Positions 31,731 to 43,759 of a stretch of 60,000 bases of DNA are shown here, in pieces. Below the pieces are notes generated by a model that was not told where the DNA came from, did not search any database, and saw only the letters and a list, made by a program, of their open reading frames with translations. How positions within the stretch are numbered: the stretch's first letter is position 1; the number at the start of each line of letters is the position of its first letter. A program made the position numbers and the translations under genes. Origin of the DNA: Polytrichum commune (lineage: Eukaryota > Streptophyta > Polytrichopsida > Polytrichales > Polytrichaceae); NCBI GenBank assembly GCA_950295325.1, contig OX485803.1, forward strand, positions 72,495,554 through 72,555,553. The letters run 5' to 3'.

Positions 31731-33471
31731 TTAAGACAAAGTTCTCTTCGCCGCCCGTGCTCAAGTTCGCGGAGTTTGACATACCTTTTGAGGTGCATAC
31801 GGGGGCGAGTGACTTTATCATTGGCGGATGTTGATGTAAAAAAAAAGATGGCCATTGCATATGGGAGCATGAAGTTCGATGGTTGTCCGACTTGTGAAAG
31901 AAATGGCTATCCCAAGAAAAGGACTAGCCTTGTCACCAAGTCTTTGGGGAGCTTAAGAGCAAGTTCTCTTCGCCGCCCGTGCTCAAGTTCATGGAGTTTG
32001 ACAAACCTTTTGAGGTGCATACGGGGGCGAGTAACTTTGCCAATGATGGATTGTTAATGTAAGATGGATGGCCTTTGCATATGGGGGCTTGACGCTTGAT
32101 GGTTGTCAAAGAAGACAACCAACTCATGACAAAGAACTTCTTTGCCGTAGTGCATTGCTTGAAGATGTGGCGACATTATTTGGGGTCGCACAAAGCAAAG
32201 GTCTACATGGACAATGTGTCCTAAAAATATTTTAACATATACAAGCGCAAGTAAGCGCCAAGTCATTGCGGTGGCATGATAGTTTGGCGCTTATGAAGGT
32301 GGATTTGGTCCACAAACCGGACCGTGGAAATGTGGTGCCGGATGCGCTAAGTAGACGGGAAGAGTCCCAAGCAATGAGAACCATCCAAACCTTGTGGCTA
32401 ATGTGTGCCGGCGAAGGAAACTTGTGATGCAAGATACGGGAGGGGTAAGTTAACTACCCCAAACCACAAAAGCTTTTAGGTGAGCTTTGCAAGAGCAAGG
32501 TGCTCAAAGAGGTTTAGTTGGTGGACGGATTGTTCAAGTGTAAGCAAAGTCGGGTGTATGTGCCTCAAGGCAAGTTGAGGCTATCGGTTTTGGAGGAATA
32601 TGATAGTCCTATTGCCGGCCATAGAGGAGGAAGAAAAAACCGCCATAGAATGGTGTCATGGACATGTACAATTGGCGGTGCAAAAATGAGGATATAGCCC
32701 ACTTTGTGAAGGCTTGGATGAAGTGCCAAGTGAACCGAGCCTCTTACCAAAAGCAAGGCGACTTCTTGCAACCGTTGCCTATCCCGTCGGCGCCATGGCA
32801 TAGTATGTGCATGGACTTGATCACAAGCTTGCCGGAGTCACATGGGTATTATGCCATCTTGTTGATGGTATAGCGGTTTGCCAAGTTGGCACACATGGTG
32901 CCGATTGTGGGAACCGCCACCGCGTTGGAGACCGCATAGCCTTTTCTCAAAGGATGGTTGAGGCACCACGGGTTGCCAAAAGTGATTGTGTGGGATCAAG
33001 ATCCAAAGTTCACAAGTGCATTTTCAATGCATTTCTCTAAGGAGGTTGGAATGAAACTAAGGTTTAGCACGGCCTTGCATTCCCAAATGGATGGGAAAGC
33101 GGAGCATGTGAATGGAGTCTTGAAGCAATACTTGAGGAACTTGGTGGGGGCGGACCAAAGAGATTGGGCGGACTATGTGGGTCGAGCGGAGTGTAATTGC
33201 AATGTAGCCACGCACTTGGCTACCAAGGGGTGGTCTTTGGTGGTGGCTTATGGAGTGGATGCGCTCCAACCTATTAACCTAGCTCTCGAGGGGGCACATT
33301 CAACACTAGAGTTCAACCAAGATGGTGAGGACTTGGCCAAGGAGCAAAAACAAGTCTTGGACATGACCAAGTTGTTGGTGGAGAAAGCCCGAAGGTGCTA
33401 CGAAGTGCTAGTCAATGCCGGACGACGCGAAGTGGAGAATGAGGTGGGCCAAAAGGGTTGTTGAAGGTGAA
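31731..33471 (+). pseudogene. R1 pol remainder: RNase H and integrase
   Basis: R1 resumes after T1 with the rest of a 229-bp unit, one more unit at 31901, then the RNase H C-terminal phrase THDKELL and the tail KPDRGNVVPDALSRR (near 32340). The integrase region starts with YDSPIAGHRGG, then MDLITSLPES (first Asp), VWDQDPKFTS (second Asp) and a Glu in GKAEHVNGVLKQ. A TAG at 32938-32940 follows TALET and is shared by R2 and R3. R3 interrupts after QKGC at 33471. Confidence 0.75.
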
Positions 33472-34444
33472 TGTCGCAACCCTTGCTAGCCCCCCTTGAC
33501 AATCTTGCCAATTTTCAATTCTAGCAAAGGTTACGAGTGCTAACCATTCGCATTCCGCCATGCTAATGATTAGCTCCTCCTACCCCGGACCTTATAGTTC
33601 ATAGGAGGGAACCAACCCTCCTACTTTGCTTTCGGGACTCACCCCTTAATCGGTAACCCATTCCTAGATGTGGACTTCCATCCATGGAAGTCCAATCCCA
33701 TGTTGATCATCGCGTTGCCGGAGCAACACTACAACAACCCGAACCATACTAGGCAACTATAGCCTCACAATGGGCCATTGCCCATGGAGGCCTTGCCGTT
33801 CGGCCTCGGGTGGGTGAGGCCACACCACCTCACCCATATAAGCCTCTAGGATTCTACGCGGGGCCCCTACCCCACCGTCAGCCAACCTCTTGTCTCTCTA
33901 CCAAGAGTTGGGGCCAAGTGGACACTTTCCCTTAGCCGCTGGGCCTAGAACCCCCCAGCAGCTTCAGACCATCATAACTTCCTTGTACAATGTCTGATGC
34001 TTACACGCGACCACTCCATCTTCATCTACGCTTCACGTAGATGCCGATGGACTCCTCACTTGCCCCATTCAGGCAAGTCTTGAGGAAGTTATGCCTGTTT
34101 GAACCTTGGCAGTCCCGGGAATCACTCCCAGGCACTGCTGCACCAGGGCGCTGTCCCGGGACAGCGCCCCACTCAAATGGCCATAACTCCTAGCTCACAC
34201 CTCCGATTGAGGTGATCTTGAGCATTCTAGAATCACCACGCCATGAGCTACGCATAGCTCATGGCCTTACCCTCATGCCTCCTAGTCTCCGTGGGTGGGA
34301 GGCGTTCCCAACGCCCGGGGCCCTCACCCACACTAGGATCACTTGGGCCCTCTCACCAACGGCGCCACAAGTCCCAGGTGTCACTCCGGGGTCCCCCTTG
34401 TGCCCATGGTGTTTCGGGCACTCCTCATGGAGAGGTGCGCGACA
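33472..34444 (-). repeat. R3 3' LTR (973 bp)
   Basis: On the plus strand it begins TGTCGCAACCC and ends GCGCGACA. The polypurine tract complement ctcacccccacc lies just beyond, at 34445-34456. Confidence 0.92.
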
Positions 34445-37400
34445 CTCACCCCCACCAAACGGAGTCGATGCCCTCATCGACTATACTCGTAGTCGGCACA
34501 CCAATTCTCAAGTTGCCATCCTCTATGGTGCGGCATTGTGTTTACCTTAGGGCGCGACCCCCACAATGCATCTTCACATTTGGCATAGTCCCAAAGGTGT
34601 CGTTCCTAGGTGGTCCGTTAGCGACCTTGGATCTCTCCTCCAAGGACCTAACCTATACTAGACCCACCTACTTTGGGACTCACTTGGGTTGCCCCTCCTT
34701 TGGGGCCTCCCCCGTTAGGCTACACTAGCCTAACATGACACATCTAGGCGAGACCTCAACGCTTCCACTAAGTTGTCTCGGTTGCAACTCCGAGATGGCT
34801 TTCCATTGTTAAGCCACGCCTCGATCGCACGGGGGTGATGCCAAGTCCCGCCCGACTCGGTTCCCACTTTGCTCTTTCGAGACATGGGTTCATGACTCCC
34901 ATGCGCCAACTCTCGTTAGCTCGCGGGTAGCACTTTTATGAGCACGCGCCATCACCTTGTCCCCGCCCGGACAAGCCCACAATTAAGAAGTTTCTTGGTT
35001 TTATCCAAGGCCCCTCCAAGCCATGGCCCCCAATTACTCGGCTTACCCAACCTAGTTTGGCATGTCTATTCCCCCTCTTCCATTAACCAAGCACAAGTAC
35101 AAGACTAGGACCTCATCTCATACTTTTCTCTTTGCACCACTAAAGTTTGGATTTTATTCCCTCAAGCCAAAGAACAAGTTCATGTCGTGGAGCAATTAAC
35201 CTCGAAGCTAAGTGTGCTACTAGCGTCTCTCCCCCACTAAAGGAGATTGATGTCCTCATCAATGCCTACGCTTCATTTTATTGGAATCCTTAGCCTTAGT
35301 TTCTTCAAAGTGCTTCACCAATTCATTGGTGTTGACCATGTCTCTTGCCGCCACCCAAGCGGTTTCTTTCTCATGGTATCCTCACCATTTCACCAAGTAC
35401 TCATTTGTACATTTTTTTTCATTTTCACTTGGGCTTCCTACACTTGAGGATGCCCTCCTACCTCATGTTCCAAGTGACCTCCACAAGGTCGGGACGTGGC
35501 CTCATCACTTGCTTGTGATCGGGCCACAAGGTGTCGTCCTAAAATGACTTTCGTAATGAGACATGAAATGTCGGATGCACTTTGATGTCCGGCGGTAATT
35601 CCAACTTATACATGTCCTTGAACACTTGTTGCACAATGGAAAACGAAGTTCCAATTTTGGACATGAACTTTTGAAGTAAGGCCTTTGGGCAAGGTGAAGT
35701 TGTCCACATTCAACAACACCTTATTGGCCCACCTCATACTCCACTTCGCGTCTTCCGGCATTGATTTGCACTCCGTAGCACCTTCGGGCTTTCTCCACCA
35801 ACAACTTGGTCATCTCCAAGACTTGTTTACCATCCTTGGCCAAGTCCTCACCATCTTGGTTGAACTCTAGTGTTGAATGTGCCCCCTCGAGAGCTAGGTT
35901 AATAGGTTGGAGCGCATCCACTCCATAAGCCACCACCAAAGACCACCCCTTGGTAGCCAAGTGCGTGGCTACATTGCAATTACACTCCGCTCGACCCACG
36001 TAGTCCGCCCAATCTCCTTGGTCCGCCCCCACCAAGTTCCTCAAGTATTGCTTCAAGACTCCATTCACACGCTCCGTTTTCCCAAATATTTGGGAATGCA
36101 AGGCCGTGCTAAACCTTAGTTTCATTGCGACCTCCTTAGAGAAATGCATTGAAAATGCACTTGTGAACTTTGAATCTTGATCCCACACAATCACTCTTGG
36201 CAACCCGTGGTGCCTCAACCATCCTTTGAGAAAAGGCTATGCGGTCTCCAACGCGGTGGCGGTTCCCACAATCAGCACCATGTGTGCCAACTTGGCAAAC
36301 CGCTCTACCATCAACAAGATGGCATCATACCCATGTGACTCCGGCAAACTTGTGATCAAGTCCATGCACATACTATGCCATGGCGCCGACGGGATAAGCA
36401 ACGGTTGCAAGAAACCGCCTTGCTTTTGGTAAGAGGCTCGGTTCACTTGGCACTTTATTCACGCCTTCACAAAGTGGGTTATATCCTCCTTTATGCACCG
36501 CCAATGGTACCTCCATGACACCATTCTATGGCGGTTTTTTCTTTCTCCTCTATGGCCGGCAATAGGACTATCACATTTTTCCTTCAAAACCGATAGCCTC
36601 AACTTGCCTTGAGGCACATACACCCGACTTTGCTTGCACTTGAACAATCCGTCCACCAACTTAACCTCTTTGAGCACCTTGCTCTTGCGAAGCTCACCTA
36701 AAAGCTTTTGTGCCTCGGGGTAGTTAATTTACCCCTCCCGTATCTTGCATCACAAGTTTCCTTCGCCGGCACACATTAGCCACAAGGTTTGGATGGTTCT
36801 CATTGCTTGGAACTCATCCGGTCTACTTAGCGCATCCGGCACCACATTTCCATGGTCCGGTTTGTGGATCAAATCCACCTTCATAAGCGCCAAACTATCA
36901 TGCCACCGCAATGACTTGGCGCTCACTTGCGCTTGTATATGTTAAAATACTTTTAGGACACATTGTCCATGTAGACCTTTGCTTTGTGCGACCCCAAATA
37001 GTGTCGCCACATCTTCAAGCAATGCACTACGGCAAAGAAGTTCTTTGTCATGAGTTGGTTGTCTTCTTTGACAACCATCGAGCCTCAAGCCCCCATATGC
37101 AAAGGCCATCCATCTTACATTAACAATCCGCCATTGGCAAAGTCATTCACCCCCGTATGCACCTCAAAAGGTATGTCAAGCTCCGCGAACTTGAGCACGG
37201 GCGGCGAAGAGAACTTGCTCTTAAGCTCCCCAAAGACTTGGTGACAAGGCTAGTCCCACTCTTGGGATAGCCATTTCTTTCACAAGTCGGACAACCATCG
37301 AGCTTCATGCTCCCATATGCAATGGCCATCCATCTTACATCAACAATCCGCCATTGGCAAAGTCATTCACCCCCGTATGCACCTCAAAAGGTTTGTCAAG

Positions 37401-39531
37401 CTCCGCGAACTTGAGCACGGGCGTCAAAGACAATTTTGTATTAAGCTCCCCAAAGACTTTGGGGCAAGGCTCATCCCACTCTTGAGATAGCCATTTCTTT
37501 CATAGGTCGCACAAGGTTTGACAACCTTTAAGCTTAATACTCCCATATGCAATGGGCATCCATCTTGGATCAACATCCGCCAATGGTAAAGTCACTCGCC
37601 TCCATGTGCACCTCAAAATGCTTATGAAAACCCGGAAACTTAACCACATCTTGTGAAGGGAACTTGCTCTTGAGCTTCCCAAAGGCTTGGTGACAAGGCT
37701 CATCCCACTCTTGGGATAGCCATTTTTTCAACAAATTGACTAAGGTCCTAGCAACCTTAGAAAAACCTCGAATGAAGTGGTGGTAGTAGTTGGCTAGGCC
37801 AACAAATGACCTAAGCCATTTTCTTGAGTCAAGGACCAATTCTCCTTTTGGATGGCCTTGATATTCTTCATGTTTGTCACCAACTTCCTTTGTCACCACA
37901 TACCTCTAGAACTCAATATGTTGTTGAGCAAAGTTATTTTCATTTCTTGGCGGTAACTTTTGGGCAACACATTGATGAATACATCATTGTATCTCCCCAA
38001 CATCCCACCAAAGTGGTTTAGGGGAGGCCCATCTTTCCTAGCCTCCCCATAAGTTCTATCGAGTTGCTCCAATTGAACCACGACTATTATGCTTTCTATT
38101 CTTCATTTGGTCCATTAAGACCAAATTCAACTTAGATCCTCCTACCATAGGAGTCCTTGTCAATTTGAACTTCAATTCTTTGCCATTATGACACATCATA
38201 ATGCACTGCAAGCACACCGGCTTGCACCTCACATCTATCATGTGAGTTTCAAAGTAGGCGGCCTTCACAATGACATGCATTTCATCTATTTCACTTGGTG
38301 TGAAATTTTGACAAAAATCCAATGTCCCACATTGAAAGGTTACATGCATCGCGGCCTCCTTTGTCTCATGCGGTTTGCCCTTTCCAAACCGCACCTTGGT
38401 GGGCTTGCCCGCTCTACCAATCGGCAAGCCCCAACTCCCTTATGAGTTTTGGGCTCAAGAAGGCATGGCTTGCCTCTTTGTCAACCCATTAGACATTTGT
38501 CCCATTCATTTGAGCCTCAAGATATAAAATAGTTGGCCTTGGCTTAAGGCTACTAGCCTTGGCCACAATGCCATCGTCTTACATTCGGTCCTCGGCAACT
38601 TGGCTTGGCTTGGTCCGCAAAGCCAACTTTAAACATTTCGTCCGCGGGACAAATTGGTTTGGTGCCACAAAACCAATTTCTAATAGTTTGTCCGCAAAAC
38701 AAACATGTTTTGCCTTGGTAGCACAAAGCCACCTTCCCACACTCCGTCCGCGACACGAACATGAATTGCCTTGGTAGGACAAACCCACCTCCCAACATTC
38801 CGTCCGCGGCACAAGTATGATTTGCTTTGGAAGCATAAAGCCACCTTTCAACATTCCGTCCGCGGCACCAACATGTTTTGCCTAAGTAAAATGGACCAAA
38901 CAATTTGCACTCATTTCTTTGGGACCTACTTTGGCTAAAGCCACTTGTGGTGATGCGCCGCCAAACTTCTCTTTGGGACCATCGGCTTCAATGCTCTTGC
39001 AAACTTGATGGTCCCCACCATGTCCTCAAGAAGCCTTAGGGACTTAAACAAGGCATCCACCACCCGCTTTTAAAACCCCACCTAAAGGATGCATTTCTTA
39101 GAAAGCTCGTCCGTTTTAGGTGTATCCTTCATTTGTGCGTTTGAATAGCGCACATAGGCCTTAAGAGGCCCCGGGTGCCTCATTAGCACCAAATTCATTC
39201 CAACATCAATACCTTCCAAGCATTTCGAATTGGAATTTCAATCCAACATTAATGCCCTCCAAGGTTTTGGGTGCATTCCGTATTCTAGCCCCCGAATACT
39301 TTTCGAGGTTTGCGGGAGCCTTTTCAAAGCATTCCTCCATTTTCCTCACCGAATCCACCCTCATGCCCACCATTGTCATTAGAATCAATGGTATGGTCAA
39401 AATCCACTTGCACATGATCCTTGTTCCAATTTGAGCCTCACAACCTTTTGGAAACCCCGAGCTCACCATCATAACCCGCATTTTTGATAGCCATGTCTCC
39501 CTCAAAGTGCTAGCTCAAATATTGGAACCTT
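34445..39531 (-). pseudogene. R3 internal region, degenerate gag-pol
   Basis: Minus-strand landmarks: a ~56-bp gag repeat array at 38560-38890; a protease-like region with DVRCKPVCLQC at 38040-38427; the RT remnant WLRSFVGLANYYHHFIRGFS at 37740-37840; tandem units with starts at 37725, 37496 and 37276; RNase H tail near 36810-37110; integrase with MDLITSLPES (about 36330) and VWDQDSKFTS (about 36185); a chromodomain-like segment ETAWVAARDMVNTNELV at 35280-35405. The RT core is absent and the frame has many stops. 34460-35240 shows no recognisable protein. Confidence 0.75.
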
Positions 39532-39543
39532 GCTCTGATACCA
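39532..39543 (-). other. R3 primer-binding site, initiator-Met tRNA
   Basis: gctctgatacca on the plus strand is the complement of TGGTATCAGAGC, two bases from the LTR end. Confidence 0.9.
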
Positions 39544-39545
39544 AG

Positions 39546-40518
39546 TGTCGCAACCCTTGCTAGCCCCCCTTGACAATCTTGCCAATTTTCAATTCTAGCA
39601 AAGGTTACGAGTGCTAACCATTCGCATTCCGCCATGCTAATGATTAGCTCCTCCTACCCCGGACCTTATAGTTCATAGGAGGGAACCAACCCTCCTACTT
39701 TGCTTTCGGGACTCACCCCTTAATCGGTAACCCATTCCTAGATGTGGACTTCCATCCATGGAAGTCCAATCCCATGTTGATCATCGCGTTGCCGGAGCAA
39801 CACTACAACAACCCGAACCATACTAGGCAACTATAGCCTCACAATGGGCCATTGCCCATGGAGGCCTTGCCGTTCGGCCTCGGGTGGGTGAGGCCACACC
39901 ACCTCACCCATATAAGCCTCTAGGATTCTACGCGGGGCCCCTACCCCACCGTCAGCCAACCTCTTGTCTCTCTACCAAGAGTTGGGGCCAAGTGGACACT
40001 TTCCCTTAGCCGCTGGGCCTAGAACCCCCCAGCAGCTTCAGACCATCATAACTTCCTTGTACAATGTCTGATGCTTACACGCGACCACTCCATCTTCATC
40101 TACGCTTCACGTAGATGCCGATGGACTCCTCACTTGCCCCATTCAGGCAAGTCTTGAGGAAGTTATGCCTGTTTGAACCTTGGCAGTCCCGGGAATCACT
40201 CCCAGGCACTGCTGCACCAGGGCGCTGTCCCGGGACAGCGCCCCACTCAAATGGCCATAACTCCTAGCTCACACCTCCGATTGAGGTGATCTTGAGCATT
40301 CTAGAATCACCACGCCATGAGCTACGCATAGCTCATGGCCTTACCCTCATGCCTCCTAGTCTCCGTGGGTGGGAGGCGTTCCCAACGCCCGGGGCCCTCA
40401 CCCACACTAGGATCACTTGGGCCCTCTCACCAACGGCGCCACAAGTCCCAGGTGTCACTCCGGGGTCCCCCTTGTGCCCATGGTGTTTCGGGCACTCCTC
40501 ATGGAGAGGTGCGCGACA
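39546..40518 (-). repeat. R3 5' LTR (973 bp)
   Basis: Same sequence as the copy at 33472 in all segments I compared; the gtgaa TSD follows at 40519. Confidence 0.92.
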
Positions 40519-41789
40519 GTGAACAACTTCACTTAGCCGGAAGGCCTCACTCCAAAAGTTCATGTCCAAAATTGGAGCTTCGTTTTCCATTGTGGAACAA
40601 GTGTTCAAGGACATGTATAAGTTGGAATTACCACCGGAGATCAAAGTGCATCCGACATTTCATGTCTCATTACGAAAGTCATTTTAGGACGACACCTTGT
40701 GGCCCGATCACAAGCAAGTGATTAGGCCACGTCCCGACCTTGTGGAGGTCATTTGGAACATGAGGTAGGAAGGCATCCTCAAGTGTAAGAAGCCCAAGTG
40801 AAAATGAAAGAAAATGTACAAAGGAGTACTTGGCGAAATGGTGAGGATACCATGAGAAAGAAACCGCTTGGGTGGCGGCAAGAGACATGGTGAACACCAA
40901 TGAATTGGTGAAGCACTTTGAAGAAACTAAGGCTAAGGATTCCAATAAAATGAAGCGTAGGCATTGATGAGGACATCAATCTCCTTTAGTGGGGGAGAGA
41001 CGCTAGTAGCAAACTTAGCTTCGAGGTTAATTACTCCACAACATGAACTTGTTCTTTGGCTTGAGGGAATAAAGTCCAAACTTTAGTGGTGCAAACTTGC
41101 AAAGAGAAAAGTATGAGATGAGGTCCTAGTCTTGTACTTGTGCTTGGTTAATGGAAGAGGGGGAATAGATATGCCAAACTAGGTTGGGTAAGCCGAGTAA
41201 TTGGGGGCCATGGCTTGGAGGGGCCTTGGATAAAACCAAGAAACTTCTTAGTTGTGGGCTTGTCCGGGCGGGGACAAGGTGATGGCGCGTGCTCATAAAA
41301 GTGCTACCCGCGAGCTAACGAGAGTTGGCGCATGGGAGTCATGAACCCATGTCTCGAAAGAGCAAAGTGGGAACCGAGTCGGGCGGGACTTGGCATCACC
41401 CCCGTGCGATCGAGGCGTGGCTTAACAATGGAAAGCCATCTCGGAGTTGCAACCGAGACAACTTAGTGGAAGCGTTAAGGTCTCGCCTAGATGTGTCACG
41501 TTAGGCTAGTGGAGCCTAACGGGGGAGGCCCCAAAGGAGGGGCAACCCAAGTGAGTCCCAAAGTAGGTGGGTCTAGTATAGGTTAGGTCCTTGGATGAAA
41601 GATCCAAGGTTGCTAACGGACCACCTAGGAACGACACCTTTGGGACTATGCCAAATTTGAAGATGCATTGTGGGGGTCGCGCCCTAAGGAAAACACAATG
41701 CCGCACCATAGAGGATGGCACCTTGAGAATTGGTGTGCCGACTACGAGTATAGTCGATGAGGGCATCGACTCCGTTTGGTGGGGGTGAG
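40519..41789 (+). pseudogene. R1 C-terminal integrase/chromodomain and 3' untranslated region
   Basis: After the TSD the sequence continues caacttcacttagccgg, then a chromodomain-like segment at 40821-40935 (EYLAKW, stop, GYHEKETAWVAA, then MVNTNELVKHF). A chromodomain would tether integration to chromatin. Beyond about 40970 there is ~800 bp without coding signal, ending in the purine tract ggtgggggtgag at 41778-41789. Confidence 0.7.
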
Positions 41790-42763
41790 TGTCGCGCACC
41801 TCTCCATGAGGAGTGCCCGAAACACCATGGGCACAAGGGGGACCCCGGAGTGACACCCGGGACTTGTGGCGCCGTTGGTGAGAGGGCCCAAGTGATCCTA
41901 GTGTGGGTGAGGGCCCCGGGCGTTGGGAACGCCTCCCACCCACGAAGACTAGGAGGCACAAGGGTAAGGCCATGAGTTATGCGTAGCTCATGGCGTGGTG
42001 ATTCTAGAAAGCTCAAGAACACCTCAATCGGAGGTGTGAGCTAGGAGTTATGGCCATTTGAGTGGGGCGCTGTCCCGGGACAGCGCCCTGCTACAGCAGT
42101 GCCTGGGAGTGATTCCCGGGACTGCCAAGGTTCAAACAGGCATAACTTCCTCAATACTTGCCCGAATGGGGCAAGTGAGGAGTCCATCGGCATCTACGTG
42201 AAGCGTAGATGAGGATGGAGTGGTTGGTTGTTATGATCAGACATCATACAAGGAAGTTATGATGGTCTGAAGCTGCTGGGGGGGTTCTAGGCCCAGCAGC
42301 TAAGGGAAAATGTCCACTTGGCCCCAACTCTTGGTAGAGAGACAAGAGGTTGGTTGGCGGTGGGGTAGGGGCTCCGTGTAGAGTCCTAGAGGCTTATATG
42401 GGTGAGGTGGTGTGGCCTCACCCACCCGAGGCCGAACGGCAAGGCCTCCATGGGCATTGGCCCATTGTGAGGCCATAGTTGCCTAGTATGGTTCGGGTTG
42501 TTGTAGTGTTGCTCCGGCAATGCGATGATCAACATGGGATTGGACTTCCATGGATGGAAGTCCACATCTAGGAATGGGTTACGGATTAAGGGGTGAGTCC
42601 CGAAAGCAAAGTAGGAGGGTTGGTTCCCTCCTATGAACTATAAGGTCCGGGGTAGGAGGAGCTAATCATTGGCATGGCGGAATGCGAATGGTTAGCGCTC
42701 GTAACCTTTGCTAGAATTGAAAATTGGCAAGATTGTCAAGGGGGGCTAGCAAGGGTTGCGACA
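41790..42763 (+). repeat. R1 3' LTR (974 bp)
   Basis: Matches the LTR at 11935-12908 in every segment compared and carries the same private variants. The ggcag TSD follows. Confidence 0.92.
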
Positions 42764-43136
42764 GGCAGGGTTCCCGGAGGAAATGGGATTCCAGATTCGG
42801 CAGTCCGGGCCCACTACCTTAGCGGAAGCAATGGAGGCGCCCCAACATTATGAGAACTCCGCCCAATCCCTAAGGAAGTCAGTACGAGGTAAAAGCATAA
42901 AACACCGAGCTTCTTCCAGCAAGAGTGGAAGGAAACACCGAAGGAGGTCGAGGTACTCTTCAAGTTCCGCTTCTTCCTCTTCCAGTAGTTCCGCGTCCTC
43001 TTCTGACACGGAAACTTCGAGTGGTGATCGAGAGGATACGCCACCAAGACGATCCGCAGTGAAGAACGTGGAAAGGAGCAATCACGGAAAATTGTGGGAG
43101 TCCAAATTCGACGGAAAGACGGAAATACGGAAATAC
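42764..43136 (+). pseudogene. gag: H1 gag, middle block
   Basis: It continues the block ending VQVEWYVA at 11934 as GFPEEMGFQIRQSGP, then a Ser/Arg/Lys-rich linker with a long Ser run. Both sides are in the same frame once R1 is removed. It ends at the codons AAA TAC (43131-43136), where X begins. Confidence 0.8.
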
Positions 43137-43513
43137 GGATTCAATTTCCGTATTTTACCTTGCTTATCTGAGGATAATAGGGTCTATTAGGACAAAATTA
43201 ATGGTACTAGGAAATAGAGTATTCTAACCCCGCCTTGTGCGGTAAAACGACTCTAAATAAGTACTATGACCGGTCCGTCAAATAGGATGGGCGGACCATG
43301 TAATCATGGTCCAAACCATTGGTCCGGACCAAGTAACGGACGCGCCAAGATTACCCAACAGCCCGGAAGTGGCGGTTATAACGGGCCTTATGACGGTTGG
43401 GGGAAAAGAAAGCCGTTGGTAAAAATGTTAGTAAAACCGTTGGTGAGAACCGCCGGAAAACGGTTGGTAACCGTTTTCCGTTAAACCAAACGGTAACAGG
43501 GGAAGGAAGAGGG

Positions 43514-43522
43514 AGGAAGGAT
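43514..43522 (+). promoter_or_regulatory. Possible TATA element of the X gene
   Basis: A tatttaag-type element about 240 bp before the ATG at 43760. An upstream overlapping reading frame starts at 43567. Confidence 0.4.
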
Positions 43523-43759
43523 ATTTAAGGGTCCCTTCCTTCTCCCTCCCACTCTTTTCTGGAAAAATGCAACCTGTTGAGAGAACGAGTGGTGAGGTGT
43601 TCCTTCTTTCGAGCCGCCAGCAGTTGGATTGCTGGGACTCTGCACTTTTCAGTCACCGGCAGTGGGCTTGCCGGGACTTTGTGGCAATTAGACGGAAGAG
43701 AGGGACTCCGGGAGAGAGAGAGAGAGATTGCAAGCTGGAAAGGGTGAGAGGAGAGGAAA

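Larger units (their letters stand above)
33472..40518 (-). mobile_element. R3: R-family retrotransposon, reverse orientation, inside R1
   Basis: LTRs at 33472-34444 and 39546-40518 appear identical in the parts compared, including the shared variants acaatgtctgatgc and tatagcctc. TSD gtgaa flanks (33467-33471, 40519-40523). The PBS lies beside the 40-kb LTR, so transcription runs on the minus strand. Internal order (minus) is gag repeats, protease-like, RT remnant, 229-bp repeats, RNase H, integrase, chromodomain. It splits R1 at aatgtgaa|caacttcac, which is intact in R2. Confidence 0.92.
11935..42763 (+). mobile_element. R1: chromodomain Ty3/gypsy retrotransposon carrying T1 and R3
   Basis: Paired 974-bp LTRs (11935-12908 and 41790-42763) share diagnostic variants (gaagact, agaaagctc, gctacagcag) not seen together in R2 or R3. 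They are flanked by the 5-bp TSD ggcag (11930-11934, 42764-42768). An initiator-Met PBS follows the 5' LTR and a purine tract precedes the 3' LTR. Internal R1 sequence runs 12909-15145, 31731-33471 and 40519-41789. The gaps are T1 and R3. Coding capacity is degenerate: the RT core is absent and many stops are present. Confidence 0.88.

Noticed and set aside
11935-42763. The LTRs at 11935 and 41790 as two independent solo LTRs
   Set aside because: They share private variants, have matching ggcag on their outer sides only, and are followed and preceded by PBS and purine tract respectively.
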